Part shown: positions 9,033-17,843 of the stretch, in pieces
Numbering within the stretch: the first letter of the stretch is position 1
Layout: every line of letters begins with the position of its first letter
DNA from: Prescottella defluvii
GTDB taxonomy: Bacteria; Actinomycetota; Actinomycetes; Mycobacteriales; Mycobacteriaceae
Direction: 5' to 3'
DNA: 64,000 bases
Assembly (NCBI RefSeq): GCF_000738775.1
Contig: NZ_JPOC01000021.1
Coordinates: 62,001-126,000, forward strand
Position numbers and translations under genes: made by a program
Notes under the pieces: model-generated
Told to the model about the DNA's origin: nothing
Database searches by the model: none
Seen by the model: the letters and a program-made list of their open reading frames with translations, nothing else

Positions 9033-9764
9033 GTGATTCAGATCGCAGTCAAGACACTCGGCACCCTCGCGCGCGGTCTCCGCGTCGTCGAGGCGATTGC
9101 CGCACACCAACCCATCGGCCTCACCGCGCTGTGCCAGGTGGTCGGCGAGGACAAGAGCGCCATGCAGCGCACGCTCGCGACGCTGCACGATTCCGGTTGG
9201 ATTCGGCCGCTGGCGGATACACCACCACGATGGGAGCTGTCGACGAAGCCGCTGGTCGTCGCCGGGCGCGCACTCAACACGTCGTCCCTACCCGCTCGCG
9301 CGCGTCCCCTGCTGGCATCCATCCGCGACGCGACGGGCGAGACCGCACACCTCGCACTGCTCGACGGAACGACGATCGTCGTCGTCGACGTTGCCGAGGG
9401 CCGGCAGATGGTCCGCACCGCACTGCAGGTCGGCGCGGTCCATCCCCCGGAGACGAGCGCCGCCGGACGCGCCATCCTCGCCCACCTCACAGCCGCCGAA
9501 CGCGCCGATCTGGCCGACGACCCCGGCGCACTGCTCGCCGAAGCGGAGTACGACCGGATCCGCGACCGCGGTTGGTCACTGTGCGAGGGCGCCGTCCAGC
9601 AGGGCTCGACGAGCATCGCCGCGGCCGTCACCGACCTGAGCGGGAGGCCGTTGGGCGCACTCGTGGTCAGCGGCCCCGACAGTCGATTGATCCCCGAGAA
9701 GTACGCCGAGGCCGGGACACTGCTCCGGAACGCGGTCGCCGAACTCGGAGGAACACGCCACTAG
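9033..9764 (+). CDS. IclR-family transcriptional regulator
   Basis: IclR-type regulator, 243 residues. The N-terminal winged helix-turn-helix spans roughly residues 5-60 (TLGTLARGLRVVEAI, then LTALCQVVGEDKSAMQRTLATLHDSGWI). The rest is the ligand-binding domain with the family's RGWSL...GSTSIAAAVTD pattern. The start is uncertain: GTG at 9033 is the best in-frame choice next to the HTH but its ribosome site is poor; an upstream ATG at 8946 would run through the palindrome. It probably governs the divergent hydroxyacid/aldolase operon. Confidence 0.85.
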   Translation: MIQIAVKTLGTLARGLRVVEAIAAHQPIGLTALCQVVGEDKSAMQRTLATLHDSGWIRPLADTPPRWELSTKPLVVAGRALNTSSLPARARPLLASIRDATGETAHLALLDGTTIVVVDVAEGRQMVRTALQVGAVHPPETSAAGRAILAHLTAAERADLADDPGALLAEAEYDRIRDRGWSLCEGAVQQGSTSIAAAVTDLSGRPLGALVVSGPDSRLIPEKYAEAGTLLRNAVAELGGTRH

Positions 9765-9808
9765 CAGGCAAAACCCGACGCCGCCCCGATGTGACCGTTG
9801 CCATCGTG

Positions 9809-9822
9809 ACAATGGCCATTGT
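9809..9822. promoter_or_regulatory. Perfect 14-bp palindrome ahead of the AurF-like gene
   Basis: ACAATGG/CCATTGT with no spacer, about 80 bp before the start of the di-iron oxygenase gene. Likely an operator or promoter-overlapping site; the regulator is unknown. Confidence 0.45.
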
Positions 9823-9903
9823 ATGGTTCAGCTAACAGTAACCATCAGTCACACACAGATGGCCTCGCCGCGACCGCGGCCGTGACACGAACGAGGGGTA
9901 GTC

Positions 9904-10821
9904 ATGACCACTGCGACTCCGTCGACTCGCACAGCACCGCCGGTATCCGACCGGGAGGAGACCGCACGCCGGCTGCTCGCGTCGTCGGCGCGCAAGTCCT
10001 ACGACCCGATGGTCGAGGTCGACTGGGCGGCACCCGTTCCCGCCGACAAGTTCGGACTCACTCCCGAGTGGAGCACGCTCTACGGCACCACCTTGTGGGA
10101 CGAGATGACCGACGAGCAGAAGATCGAGCTCACCAAGCACGAGGCCGCGAGCGTGTCGAGCGTCGGACTGTGGTTCGAGATCCTGCTCATGCAGATGCTG
10201 CTGCGCGACGTGTACGGCCGCGACAAGCATTCGCGTCACGTCCAGTTCGCGCTCACCGAGGTGGCCGACGAATGCCGTCATTCGGTGATGTTCGCCCGCG
10301 CCGGCGAGCGCCTCGGGATGCCTGACTACGGTCCGATCCCGTTCATCCACAAGGCGGGTCGCCTCTGGGGCGGTCTGTTCAGCGGCGCCAATGCTTACGC
10401 CAGCGTGATGGCCGCCGAGGAGATCCTCGACATGATGCAGCGCGACTTCATGAAGGACGAGCGCGTCCAGCCGGTCACCCGCACCGTCAGCAAGATCCAC
10501 GTCCTCGAGGAGGCCCGGCACATCCGCTTCGCGCGGGAAGAGGTCGGGCGTCGCCTGCAGGGCGCGAGCCGCGCCCGACTGGCGGTCGAGCGCGTCAACA
10601 CTGCCACCGTCGTCCACTTCGTCGTCAAGAGCATGATCCACCCCGACGTCTACGCGAACGCCGGCCTCGACAAGAAACGCGCACTCGAGGCCGCGCGCAC
10701 CAACACCCATCACCACGACATGATCCGCACGTCGGGCTCCAAGCTCATGAGCTTCCTCGACAGCGTCGGCCTGGTCGGCGGCCCGTCCAAGATGCTCTAC
10801 AAGAAGGTCCATCTGCTCTGA
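9904..10821 (+). CDS. AurF-like di-iron oxygenase
   Basis: Protein of 305 residues in the p-aminobenzoate N-oxygenase (AurF) family of ferritin-like di-iron enzymes, which oxidise amines or other small substrates with O2. Two iron-binding helices are obvious: EVADECRHSVMF and HVLEEARHIRFAREEVGRR (ExxRH pattern), with a further Glu in AAEEILDMM. No signal peptide. It stands alone on the plus strand, between an IclR gene and a convergent SDR, with its own palindromic upstream site. In this family substrate range is wide, so an N-oxygenase function is only one option. Confidence 0.82.
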   Translation: MTTATPSTRTAPPVSDREETARRLLASSARKSYDPMVEVDWAAPVPADKFGLTPEWSTLYGTTLWDEMTDEQKIELTKHEAASVSSVGLWFEILLMQMLLRDVYGRDKHSRHVQFALTEVADECRHSVMFARAGERLGMPDYGPIPFIHKAGRLWGGLFSGANAYASVMAAEEILDMMQRDFMKDERVQPVTRTVSKIHVLEEARHIRFAREEVGRRLQGASRARLAVERVNTATVVHFVVKSMIHPDVYANAGLDKKRALEAARTNTHHHDMIRTSGSKLMSFLDSVGLVGGPSKMLYKKVHLL

Positions 10822-10847
10822 CCGCGAAGCACGGTCACCGGACAGCA

Positions 10848-10878
10848 GTGCCCGCACCTCCTCGAAAGGTGCGGGCAC
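10848..10878. terminator. Bidirectional hairpin terminator
   Basis: Twelve-bp perfect stem GTGCCCGCACCT/AGGTGCGGGCAC with a seven-base loop, between two convergent genes. Confidence 0.75.
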
Positions 10879-10896
10879 GCGCGCGTCGTCGCGAGG

Positions 10897-11658
10897 TCAG
10901 CCCCAGCGGGCCTGCCCACCGTCGAGCGGAATCGTGGCGCCGGTCAGGTAGCGGGCGTCGTCACCGACGAGGAACACCACCGCGCGCCCGATATCGGATT
11001 CGGCGTCACCGATGCGGCGCAGCGGGATGCTGGCCTTGAATGCCGCGGCCTCCTCCGGACGGGCGGCGATCCAGCCCTCGAGCGCCGGCGACATCGCGTG
11101 TGGCGCTACCGAGTTGACCCGGATTCCGTCGATACCCCACTCGCACGCGGCAGCACGGGTGAGCGAACGCATGCCCTCCTTGATCGAGCCGTAGGCGCCG
11201 TAGTTGCTCGCGTCCCAACGGACGGCGGCCGACGTCACGAGATTGATGATCGACCCCCCGCCGCGCTCCTTCATCGACGGGTAGCACGCACGCATCATGC
11301 GCAGCGTCGCGAGCGGGCCGGTCGCGAACGACCGCTCGAAGTCCTCGTCCTTCACCGACAGCAGCGGCCCCGGGCCGCAGTCGTTGGCGTTGTTGACGAG
11401 GATGTCGACACCGCCGAAGAACCCGATGGTCTGTTCGACGGCGGCCTCGATGTCGGACGCACTGCTGACATCGCACCGGACAGGTAACGCCTTGCCACCG
11501 TAGGCCTCGATCTGTTCGACCGTGTTGACGAGCTTGGATTCGGTGCGGCCCGCAACCGCGATCGACACACCCTCCTTGGCCAGTGCGTGCGCGATGCCCT
11601 GCCCGATGCCCTGCCCGGCGCCCGTGATCAGCGCGACCTTACCGTCAAGCTTGCCCAT
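10897..11658 (-). CDS. Short-chain dehydrogenase/reductase (SDR)
   Basis: Classical-length SDR, 253 residues, NAD(P)-dependent oxidoreductase of an alcohol or ketone. Cofactor motif TGAGQGIG is at the N-terminus, the catalytic Tyr-Lys in YGSIK, and the C-terminus has the common GDDARYLTGATIPLDGG. The usual NNAG motif reads NNAN. The ATG at 11658 follows the leader; the divergent neighbour is another SDR. It resembles the SDRs at 30889-31677 and 58303-59055, which also have an altered NNAG, suggesting a paralogous set possibly acting on steroid hydroxyls; that role is inference. Confidence 0.85.
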   Translation of the reverse strand: MGKLDGKVALITGAGQGIGQGIAHALAKEGVSIAVAGRTESKLVNTVEQIEAYGGKALPVRCDVSSASDIEAAVEQTIGFFGGVDILVNNANDCGPGPLLSVKDEDFERSFATGPLATLRMMRACYPSMKERGGGSIINLVTSAAVRWDASNYGAYGSIKEGMRSLTRAAACEWGIDGIRVNSVAPHAMSPALEGWIAARPEEAAAFKASIPLRRIGDAESDIGRAVVFLVGDDARYLTGATIPLDGGQARWG

Positions 11659-11731
11659 GTGTACCTGCTCTCGGATGTCGTAGAAAGCTCGGAGACCTGG
11701 TGCTACAGCCCTCCAGTCGACTATTCTCAAC

Positions 11732-11745
11732 CAAGCATTTGCTTG
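11732..11745. promoter_or_regulatory. Palindromic operator candidate CAAGCA-N2-TGCTTG
   Basis: Perfect six-base arms with a TT spacer in the region between the two divergent SDR genes. A degenerate copy (10 of 12 arm bases) lies at 62891-62904 before the old-yellow-enzyme gene. The form is typical of TetR-type operators. Confidence 0.45.
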
Positions 11746-11840
11746 CGCGCAGCGTTTTCGTGAAATTGGTGGCGGAAACTTCTGAGCACCAACGATCCTC
11801 GTGGTGTAGGGGGCTGCGCCACGACAGAAAGGCAGTTCCG

Positions 11841-12620
11841 ATGAGCTACCCCAACCCGATCGATTTCTCCGGTCGCGCAGTGGTCGTCACCGGCGGCACC
11901 AAGGGCATCGGCTTCGTCATCGCCGAGCACTTCCTGACGGCCGGCGCCGACGTGCTCGTGTGTGCCCGCAACGAGCCCGAGAACCTGCCCACCGTCGACG
12001 GCCGCACCGCAGCCTTCCGCGCGGTGGACGTGCGCGACCCCGCCGACGCCACTGCACTCGTCCAGGACGCCGTCGACCGGTTCGGCCGCCTCGACGTGAT
12101 GGTCAACAACGCCGGCGGCTCGCCCGACGTCGACGCCGCGACCGTGTCGCCGCGGTTCACCGAGAGGATCGTGGCTCTCAACCTGCTGGCCCCCGCCTAC
12201 ATGGCGCAGGCCGCGAACCTCGTGATGCGCGAACAGGAGACCGGCGGCGCGATCGTCAACATCGGCAGTGTCTCGGCGCACCAGCCGCAGCCCGGCACCG
12301 CCGCCTACACCGCCGCCAAGGCCGGCCTCCTCGCACTCACCAAGGCCCTCGCCCTCGAATGGGCGCCGAAGGTCCGCGTCAACCACATCACCACCGGCCT
12401 GATTCGCACCGATGCCGCCGCCGCCGTGTACGGAGAGGACGGCGGCGCCGCCGTCACCCGCACCCTGCCGATGCAGCGCATGGCCGCCCCGTCCGATATC
12501 GCGAAGGCGTGCCTGTTCCTGTCGAGCGACCTGTCGTCGTACGTCAACGGCGCCGACATCGCCGTCCACGGCGGAGGCGAGTACCCGGCCCGCTACATGG
12601 CGACCCACCCGGAACTCTGA
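11841..12620 (+). CDS. Short-chain dehydrogenase/reductase (SDR)
   Basis: Classical SDR, 259 residues. Cofactor motif TGGTKGIG, NNAGG, catalytic Tyr-Lys in YTAAK, and a glycine-rich C-terminal end. Start at the ATG 11841 with AAAGG upstream. It reads away from the SDR at 10897-11658 and ends at a strong terminator. Substrate unknown; the closest general class is 3-oxoacyl/hydroxysteroid-type dehydrogenases. Confidence 0.85.
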   Translation: MSYPNPIDFSGRAVVVTGGTKGIGFVIAEHFLTAGADVLVCARNEPENLPTVDGRTAAFRAVDVRDPADATALVQDAVDRFGRLDVMVNNAGGSPDVDAATVSPRFTERIVALNLLAPAYMAQAANLVMREQETGGAIVNIGSVSAHQPQPGTAAYTAAKAGLLALTKALALEWAPKVRVNHITTGLIRTDAAAAVYGEDGGAAVTRTLPMQRMAAPSDIAKACLFLSSDLSSYVNGADIAVHGGGEYPARYMATHPEL

Positions 12621-12639
12621 TCCACCACCCCCGGCTCTC

Positions 12640-12690
12640 GGCCGAATGTCACACACGATCGGTTGAACTGAACACGTGTGACATTCGGCC
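12640..12690. terminator. Long hairpin between convergent genes
   Basis: Fifteen-bp perfect arms (GGCCGAATGTCACAC and its complement) with a 21-base loop. It separates a plus-strand SDR from a minus-strand binding protein and probably terminates both transcripts. Confidence 0.7.
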
Positions 12691-12702
12691 TCGGCCGCGG
12701 GA

Positions 12703-14310
12703 CTACTTCTTGATCCAGGCCTCGTCCAGCAGCAGAATGCCGTCGAGGCTCGGGTTCACCCCGTAGACGGACTCGTCCCAGCCGATGAAAGCTTCCGTCG
12801 CTCCGAGATTCACGAACGGAACCTGTTCGTTGACGATGGCCTGCAACTCACTGAATGCCCGGACCTTGTCGTCGCTGGTCGGAGCCACCTGAATGGCGTC
12901 CAGCGCCGCGTCGATCTGTGGGGAGTTCACCCCGTTGATGTTGTTGGTGGAGGCACTGTCGACCGCACTGAACAGGCGGATCTCGGGCGCGGCGTCGAGC
13001 AGGCTGGTCGCGCCGAACCCCAGGTCGAAGTCCCTGTCGACGTAGAGGCGCTTGACCATGTCCGTGACGCTGGGAACGTAGTCGATCGTCACATCGAATC
13101 CGACGGCGTTCAACTGCGCCTGGATCGCCAACGCATTCGCCTGCGAGTTCGCCTCCGAGATCGCCAGATAAGACGCTTTGCCGTCATAGCCGTCCGCCTT
13201 CGCCTCGTCCAGCAGTGCGCGGGCCTTCGCCGGATCGGGTGCGATTGCAGGAACATCGTTGTGCCACTGGGACCAGTCCTGGAAGATCACCGAACCCGGC
13301 ATTCCCTCGCCCTGGCGGACCCGCTGGTCGACCAGCACCGGGTCGATCGCATATGCGATCGCCTGCCGCACTCGCACGTCCGAACCCGCGTGGCCCGCAC
13401 GCTGATTGATCTGTACTACCTGACCGATGCTGGTGGGGTCGATGTATCCGGGGAACCGCTCCTTGGCAGCGTTGACGGTATCGGCGTTGCGGAGGTAGAT
13501 CATGTCGACGCCACCGGACTGCAGCGTGTCGATCTTCGGCTGATCCCCCTGGACCGATACGACCTTGACCGCGTCCAGGTTCGGCCGTCCGTCCCAATAG
13601 TCGTCGCGGGCAACCAACTCGATGGACTCCGGTGGAGTGAACTTGCCCAGCGTGAACGGGCCGGCACCGATCGGGGCGAACTTGCCGTCCGGCCCGTCGG
13701 ACGCCGGGGCGACGACCATGCCGTGGCCGAACGTGAACATCGCCGGGAACGCGCTCCACGGGGCCGTGAGGGTGAACGTCACGGTGTCGGGGGAGGTCGC
13801 CTCGGTGCTTGCGACAGCCGCAAGGTACTGCTGCGTGGAGGCGCCCTTGTTCCGGTTGAGACGGTCGATGCTCGCCACGACGGCCTGCGCATCGAGCGGT
13901 GTGCCGTCACTGAACGTGATGCCCTCACGCAGCTTCATCGTCCAGGTCAGCCGGTCCTCACTCTCGTCCATGGACTTCGCGAGCTGCGGCACGAACTCGT
14001 TGGTGGCCGAATCATGGCGGATGAGTAGGTCGTAGATCGCGGCCATCTCCGTTCCGCCCGTCGTCCCCGCCACCTGCGTGCGTGCCGGATCCAGGCTCGC
14101 AGGCACCGAGTACGCGGCGTACGTCAACGTTCCACCGGACTGGACGGATCCACCGTCACCCTGAGTACCCACGATGCGGGCTGCTCCGGATTGCACGGTA
14201 TCGCCGCTCGCCGCGGTGCCACCGCTCGAGGCACAACCCGCGACCAGCGCCGCGCCCACACACGACGCCAGCACCATGCCGCCGAGACGTCTGCCGAAAA
14301 TGTTTCCCAC
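12703..14310 (-). CDS. Peptide-type ABC transporter substrate-binding lipoprotein (orphan)
   Basis: Family 5 solute-binding protein, 535 residues. The signal peptide ends in lipobox VAGC at about residue 26. Family signatures include TLTYAAYSVPASLDP near the mature N-terminus and MKLREGITFSDGTPLDA. Unlike the binding protein at 2452-4029, no permease or ATPase gene is next to it, so it must use transport subunits encoded elsewhere, possibly those at 1-2397. Divergent from an M19 dipeptidase-like gene, which hints at a shared peptide-like substrate. Confidence 0.9.
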   Translation of the reverse strand: MGNIFGRRLGGMVLASCVGAALVAGCASSGGTAASGDTVQSGAARIVGTQGDGGSVQSGGTLTYAAYSVPASLDPARTQVAGTTGGTEMAAIYDLLIRHDSATNEFVPQLAKSMDESEDRLTWTMKLREGITFSDGTPLDAQAVVASIDRLNRNKGASTQQYLAAVASTEATSPDTVTFTLTAPWSAFPAMFTFGHGMVVAPASDGPDGKFAPIGAGPFTLGKFTPPESIELVARDDYWDGRPNLDAVKVVSVQGDQPKIDTLQSGGVDMIYLRNADTVNAAKERFPGYIDPTSIGQVVQINQRAGHAGSDVRVRQAIAYAIDPVLVDQRVRQGEGMPGSVIFQDWSQWHNDVPAIAPDPAKARALLDEAKADGYDGKASYLAISEANSQANALAIQAQLNAVGFDVTIDYVPSVTDMVKRLYVDRDFDLGFGATSLLDAAPEIRLFSAVDSASTNNINGVNSPQIDAALDAIQVAPTSDDKVRAFSELQAIVNEQVPFVNLGATEAFIGWDESVYGVNPSLDGILLLDEAWIKK

Positions 14311-14631
14311 TACTCGTCAATCCTCCGTGAGTGTTTCGAACGCAATGAATCCGGCCCGCCTCCGGGGAGTTCGACCGCAACGAACGCTTCCCGGCCCCGA
14401 GGCCACGTTGCCCGCGATCCTGCGGGGCACCATCGTAGGGTCATGGAGACTCGAAGCGCACGGCGAATCCACGAATTGGTCAAACAACTGACTGATTGAG
14501 TCGATATGCCGCACATCACACCCGAATCCGGTAATCTCGGCCGCAATCGCCCATATCGGGCACATCTGTGCCCGAATGCAGCAATCGCGGCCTTGCAGAA
14601 CGTGGATGCCGGCCTGGAATCACTCGAGGAG
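14311..14631. other. Non-coding divergent control region
   Basis: Lies between the binding-protein gene and the M19 gene. It has two copies of a GCACATC-N4-CCGAAT element, the second forming a palindrome. An in-frame ATG at 14506 exists but has no ribosome site, and the reading frame there crosses both copies, so I treat this stretch as regulatory. Confidence 0.55.
14512..14577. promoter_or_regulatory. Two operator-like elements including a 20-bp palindrome
   Basis: Copy 1 starts near 14512 (GCACATCACACCCGAAT). Copy 2 is TCGGGCACA-TC-TGTGCCCGA at 14556-14575 and continues into the same AAT. Their similarity and spacing (about 48 bp) suggest a regulator binding two sites. Confidence 0.5.
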
Positions 14632-15738
14632 ATGCAGTTGACGATCGACGAATCCCTATTGTCGCGCAACGTATTCGACGATTCGATCGTCATCGACGGA
14701 TGTTCGGTCTCGGCCACCGGGTGGCACGAGCGCATCGAACGCTCGGGAGTGACCGCACTGCAAACAGTCGTGACATGGCCCCGAGACGGGACTACGCAGG
14801 CGCTGAGCCGAATTCAGCAGCAGCGCAATATCATCCGAGCCGATTCACGTTTCGAACTCGTACAGAACGTGGACGACATTCGACGGTGCAAGAAGGAGGG
14901 TCGCGTCGGACTCGTCCTGGGCGCCCAGAGTGCCGACATGCTGGGCAGGGACACATCCTTGGTCGAAGTCTTCCACGACGCCGGACTCCGGGTCATGCAA
15001 CTCGCCTACAACGAGCGGAACATGGCCGCCGACGGCAGCCTCGAATCGACTAACACGGGACTGTCGTTCTTCGGTCGCGAGCTCATCCGCGCCTTGAACG
15101 ACACCGGGATCGTGATCGACCTCGTGGATACCGGGATCAACTCCAGCCTCGAAGCCATCGAACTGTCGACCAAGCCGTGCATCTTCTCCCGCCTCAACCC
15201 ACGGGCGACCGCGCTCGAACAGCACCGGAACCTGACCGATGAACAGATCATCGCGTGCGCGGCCAAGGGCGGAGTCATCGGACTCATTCCCTACGCACCC
15301 CTGTGCGCCACGACACCCGGAGTCCGGCCGACCATCGACGACTACCTGCGCCACATCGAATATGTGGTCGATCTCGTGGGTGTCGACCACGTGGCCATCG
15401 GAACGGATTCGGAGGCGACCCCGGGAAGCGTCTCGCCCGAACTGGCCCTGCTCATGGGACAGGTGGGTCGCATGGCCCGCGGGGCCGAGAACAGCATCGG
15501 CGAGATTGCGGCCGGAATGGGAATGAGCAAGCCGAGGACCCGACCGCTGACCTATTTCGAGATGGCCGAGGCCCTGCAGAACGGCAACTGGGGCGCAACT
15601 GGATTCGAGAACGTGGAGAAGTTCCCGAATCTCGCGAGCACGCTCACCGGGGCGGGCTGGTCGGATGACGACCTGCGGAAGATCCTGGGCGGCAACCTGC
15701 TCCGCGTCTACGACGCCAACTGGTCCGCCGCAGTGTGA
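14632..15738 (+). CDS. Membrane dipeptidase (M19) homologue with replaced metal ligands
   Basis: M19/renal dipeptidase-fold protein, 368 residues from the ATG at 14632; TTG at 14638 is also possible because GAGGAG lies just upstream. Family order is recognisable: VIDG..., LGAQSADML, the region LSFFGRELIRALNDTGIVIDL, PCIFSRLNPRA, and VAIGTD. However, the expected zinc ligands are changed: DGH becomes DGC, the DLAHVS region reads DLVDTG, and IFSH reads IFSR. It may therefore be inactive as a dipeptidase or use other chemistry. No signal peptide is evident. Confidence 0.8.
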   Translation: MQLTIDESLLSRNVFDDSIVIDGCSVSATGWHERIERSGVTALQTVVTWPRDGTTQALSRIQQQRNIIRADSRFELVQNVDDIRRCKKEGRVGLVLGAQSADMLGRDTSLVEVFHDAGLRVMQLAYNERNMAADGSLESTNTGLSFFGRELIRALNDTGIVIDLVDTGINSSLEAIELSTKPCIFSRLNPRATALEQHRNLTDEQIIACAAKGGVIGLIPYAPLCATTPGVRPTIDDYLRHIEYVVDLVGVDHVAIGTDSEATPGSVSPELALLMGQVGRMARGAENSIGEIAAGMGMSKPRTRPLTYFEMAEALQNGNWGATGFENVEKFPNLASTLTGAGWSDDDLRKILGGNLLRVYDANWSAAV

Positions 15739-15770
15739 GTGGACGACTCGCATCACCCGTCGAATGAAAA

Positions 15771-15812
15771 CAGCTGCGGGAGCACGACCGAAGTCGAGTG
15801 CTCCCGCAGCTG
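15771..15812. terminator. Bidirectional hairpin terminator
   Basis: Fifteen-bp perfect stem (CAGCTGCGGGAGCAC and its complement) with a small inner GAC-CGAA-GTC hairpin in the loop, between two convergent genes. Confidence 0.8.
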
Positions 15813-15823
15813 AAGTCGTGGGG

Positions 15824-16639
15824 CTACTTGGCGAAGACCGCGTAACCGCCGGAGATCGCAGCCTTACCCTCGCGGATCAGTTCGAAGGACAGACCCGACG
15901 CGTCGCCCCAGGCCTGCAGGTCGGCGGTGTCCCCGGGGAACATCGGCGCCGCGAAGCGGCCCTGCAGCTCCGTCAGATCCGCCGGGTGCACGCCGAGTTC
16001 CTGAGCGAGCGGCAGCGTCGACGCGGCGAGCGTGCACAGGCCGTGCATGATCGGACGCGGCTGGCCGATACCCGCGGCGGCCGCCGGGTCGATGTGGATG
16101 TGGTGACGGTCGCCCGTGAGCCGGTACAGCGCGGCCACGTTGAACGCGGTCTCGAGCTGAGCGGTCACGTTCGCGTCGCCCTCGGGTGCCGGCGGCTTGG
16201 ACGGGCCGCGCTCGCCACCGAATCCGCCTGCGCCCGGGGCAAACAGGGACCAGGTCGCGACGAAGTACTCGCACTCGACCTTGACCTCGAACACCGCCGC
16301 GGCGCCCTTGTCCCAGACCTCACCGACGCTGGCCTTCAGGGTGACCTCACCGCTGCGGGGCAGCGGCGCGAGCACCTTCAGCTCCTGCGAGCCGTGCAGC
16401 GCGGTCTTCATGTCGAAGGCACCGCGCTGCCCCAGCTCGTCGGGGGCCCACTGCGCCAGGGTCAGCGCGAACGTCGGCAGCACCCGCAGCCGGTCCTCCA
16501 TGACGAGGTCCAGGTCGGTGGCCTTCGCACCCACGGCGAGCGCGTACAGGATCGCGTCGCGCTCGTCGTAGCTCACCGTGCGGGTGCCGAGGTCGACCCC
16601 ACGCCACGCGCCGGCCGGCTTCTGCTCCACTGCCGTCAT
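15824..16639 (-). CDS. MaoC-type double-hotdog enoyl-CoA hydratase
   Basis: Enoyl-CoA hydratase 2-like protein, 271 residues, two hotdog halves. The C-terminal half bears the hydratase-2 active-site motif as YRLTGDRHHIHIDP (usual form YRLSGDxNPLHxDP), so the Pro-Leu is replaced while the acidic residue and the His are kept. N-terminal half: VLPTFALTLAQW and EVWDKGAAAVFEV. It is the last gene of the igr-like operon, 25 bp after the Ltp2-like gene. It probably hydrates a steroid enoyl-CoA in side-chain shortening; M. tuberculosis ChsH3 is the nearest type I recognise. Confidence 0.85.
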   Translation of the reverse strand: MTAVEQKPAGAWRGVDLGTRTVSYDERDAILYALAVGAKATDLDLVMEDRLRVLPTFALTLAQWAPDELGQRGAFDMKTALHGSQELKVLAPLPRSGEVTLKASVGEVWDKGAAAVFEVKVECEYFVATWSLFAPGAGGFGGERGPSKPPAPEGDANVTAQLETAFNVAALYRLTGDRHHIHIDPAAAAGIGQPRPIMHGLCTLAASTLPLAQELGVHPADLTELQGRFAAPMFPGDTADLQAWGDASGLSFELIREGKAAISGGYAVFAK

Positions 16640-16664
16640 TCTTTGGTCCTTCCAGGTAATTCGG

Positions 16665-17843
16665 TCAGGCGACGCCGAGAATCAGACCCGACGTGGGAAC
16701 CGCGGTTCCCGCCGTGACGAGCATGTTCTCGACGTTCTCGGGCTGGTTGGTGGACGTGCCCCGCAGTACCCGGACCGCCTCGGCGATGCCGTTGACGCCG
16801 TGCAGGTACGCCTCACCGACCTGGCCGCCGTGCGTGTTGCTCGGCAGCCGTCCACCGATCTCCAGATTGCCCTCGCGGATGAAGTCCTTGGCCTCGCCGG
16901 GACGGCAGAAACCGAGTTCCTCGAGCTGCGGGAGCACCAGAGGGGTGAAGTGGTCGTAGAGGATCGCCGCATTGATGTCGTCCGGCGTCAGACCGGCCTG
17001 CGCGTACAGCTGACGACCGACCAGACCCATCTCCGGGATACCGGTGATGTCGGGGCGGTAGTAGCTCGCCATCATGTGCTGGTCCTTGCCACTGCCCTGC
17101 GCGGCGCCCTTGATGATCGCGGGCTTCTGACGCAGGTCCTTGGCGCGTTCGGCCGAGACGATGACGAGGGCCTGGCCGCCGTCGGTCTCCTGGCAGCAGT
17201 CGAGCAGGTGCAGCGGTTCGGCGATCCACCGGGAGTTCTGGTGGTCCTCGAGCGTGATCGGCTTGCCGTAGAACCACGCCTTCGGGTTGTTCGCGGCATG
17301 CTTGCGCGCCACGACGGCAACCCGACCGAAATCCTCACTCGTGGCACCGTACTGGTGCATGTACCGCTGGGCGAACATCGCGACCCACTGGGCGGGAGTC
17401 GCCAGTCCCTGCGGGGTCAGCCACGCGTAGGCTGCGCGATCCGCAGTGGAGTCCATCGGGCGGTCGTGCTGGCCGGCACCGAAGCGCATGCCGGAGCGTT
17501 CGTTGAACGCGCGGTAGACCACGACGACGTCGGCGACACCGGTCGCGACGGCCATCGCGGCCTGCTGCACCGACGCGCACGCCGCGCCGCCGCCGTAACC
17601 GATGCGGGAGAAGAACTTCAGCTCCCCCAGTCCACAGTTGCGTGCGACGAGGATCTCGCCGTTGGTCTCCATCGTGAAGGTCGTCAGACCGTCGACCTCG
17701 GACGGGTCGATGCCGGCGTCCGCCAGCGCGGCGGTGACGGCCTCACACGCGAGCTGCAGCTCGGAGCGGCCGGACTTCTTGGAGAACTCGGTGGCGCCGA
17801 TACCGACGATCGCGGCGGCACCCGAGAGCGGGCTGACAGCCAT
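16665..17843 (-). CDS. ltp2: Ltp2-like steroid side-chain retro-aldolase
   Basis: Thiolase-fold protein, 392 residues, of the lipid-transfer-protein (Ltp2) group. In characterised Ltp2-ChsH2 complexes this subunit splits the 17-hydroxy-20-carboxypregnanyl-CoA intermediate into an androstene-17-one and propanoyl-CoA. The two tyrosines known to be needed in Ltp2 align here as Tyr296 (LYDHF) and Tyr346 (GEAYLHG), exactly 50 residues apart. The thiolase histidine loop GHPxG is absent (SNTHGG instead), as expected for an aldolase. Its start overlaps the ChsH1-like stop by one base (TGATG). Partner: the DUF35 domain of the protein at 19395-20357. Confidence 0.88.
   Translation of the reverse strand: MAVSPLSGAAAIVGIGATEFSKKSGRSELQLACEAVTAALADAGIDPSEVDGLTTFTMETNGEILVARNCGLGELKFFSRIGYGGGAACASVQQAAMAVATGVADVVVVYRAFNERSGMRFGAGQHDRPMDSTADRAAYAWLTPQGLATPAQWVAMFAQRYMHQYGATSEDFGRVAVVARKHAANNPKAWFYGKPITLEDHQNSRWIAEPLHLLDCCQETDGGQALVIVSAERAKDLRQKPAIIKGAAQGSGKDQHMMASYYRPDITGIPEMGLVGRQLYAQAGLTPDDINAAILYDHFTPLVLPQLEELGFCRPGEAKDFIREGNLEIGGRLPSNTHGGQVGEAYLHGVNGIAEAVRVLRGTSTNQPENVENMLVTAGTAVPTSGLILGVA

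Noticed and set aside
14506-14631. N-terminal extension of the M19 gene
   Set aside because: No ribosome site at ATG 14506, and the stretch consists of two operator-like repeats.
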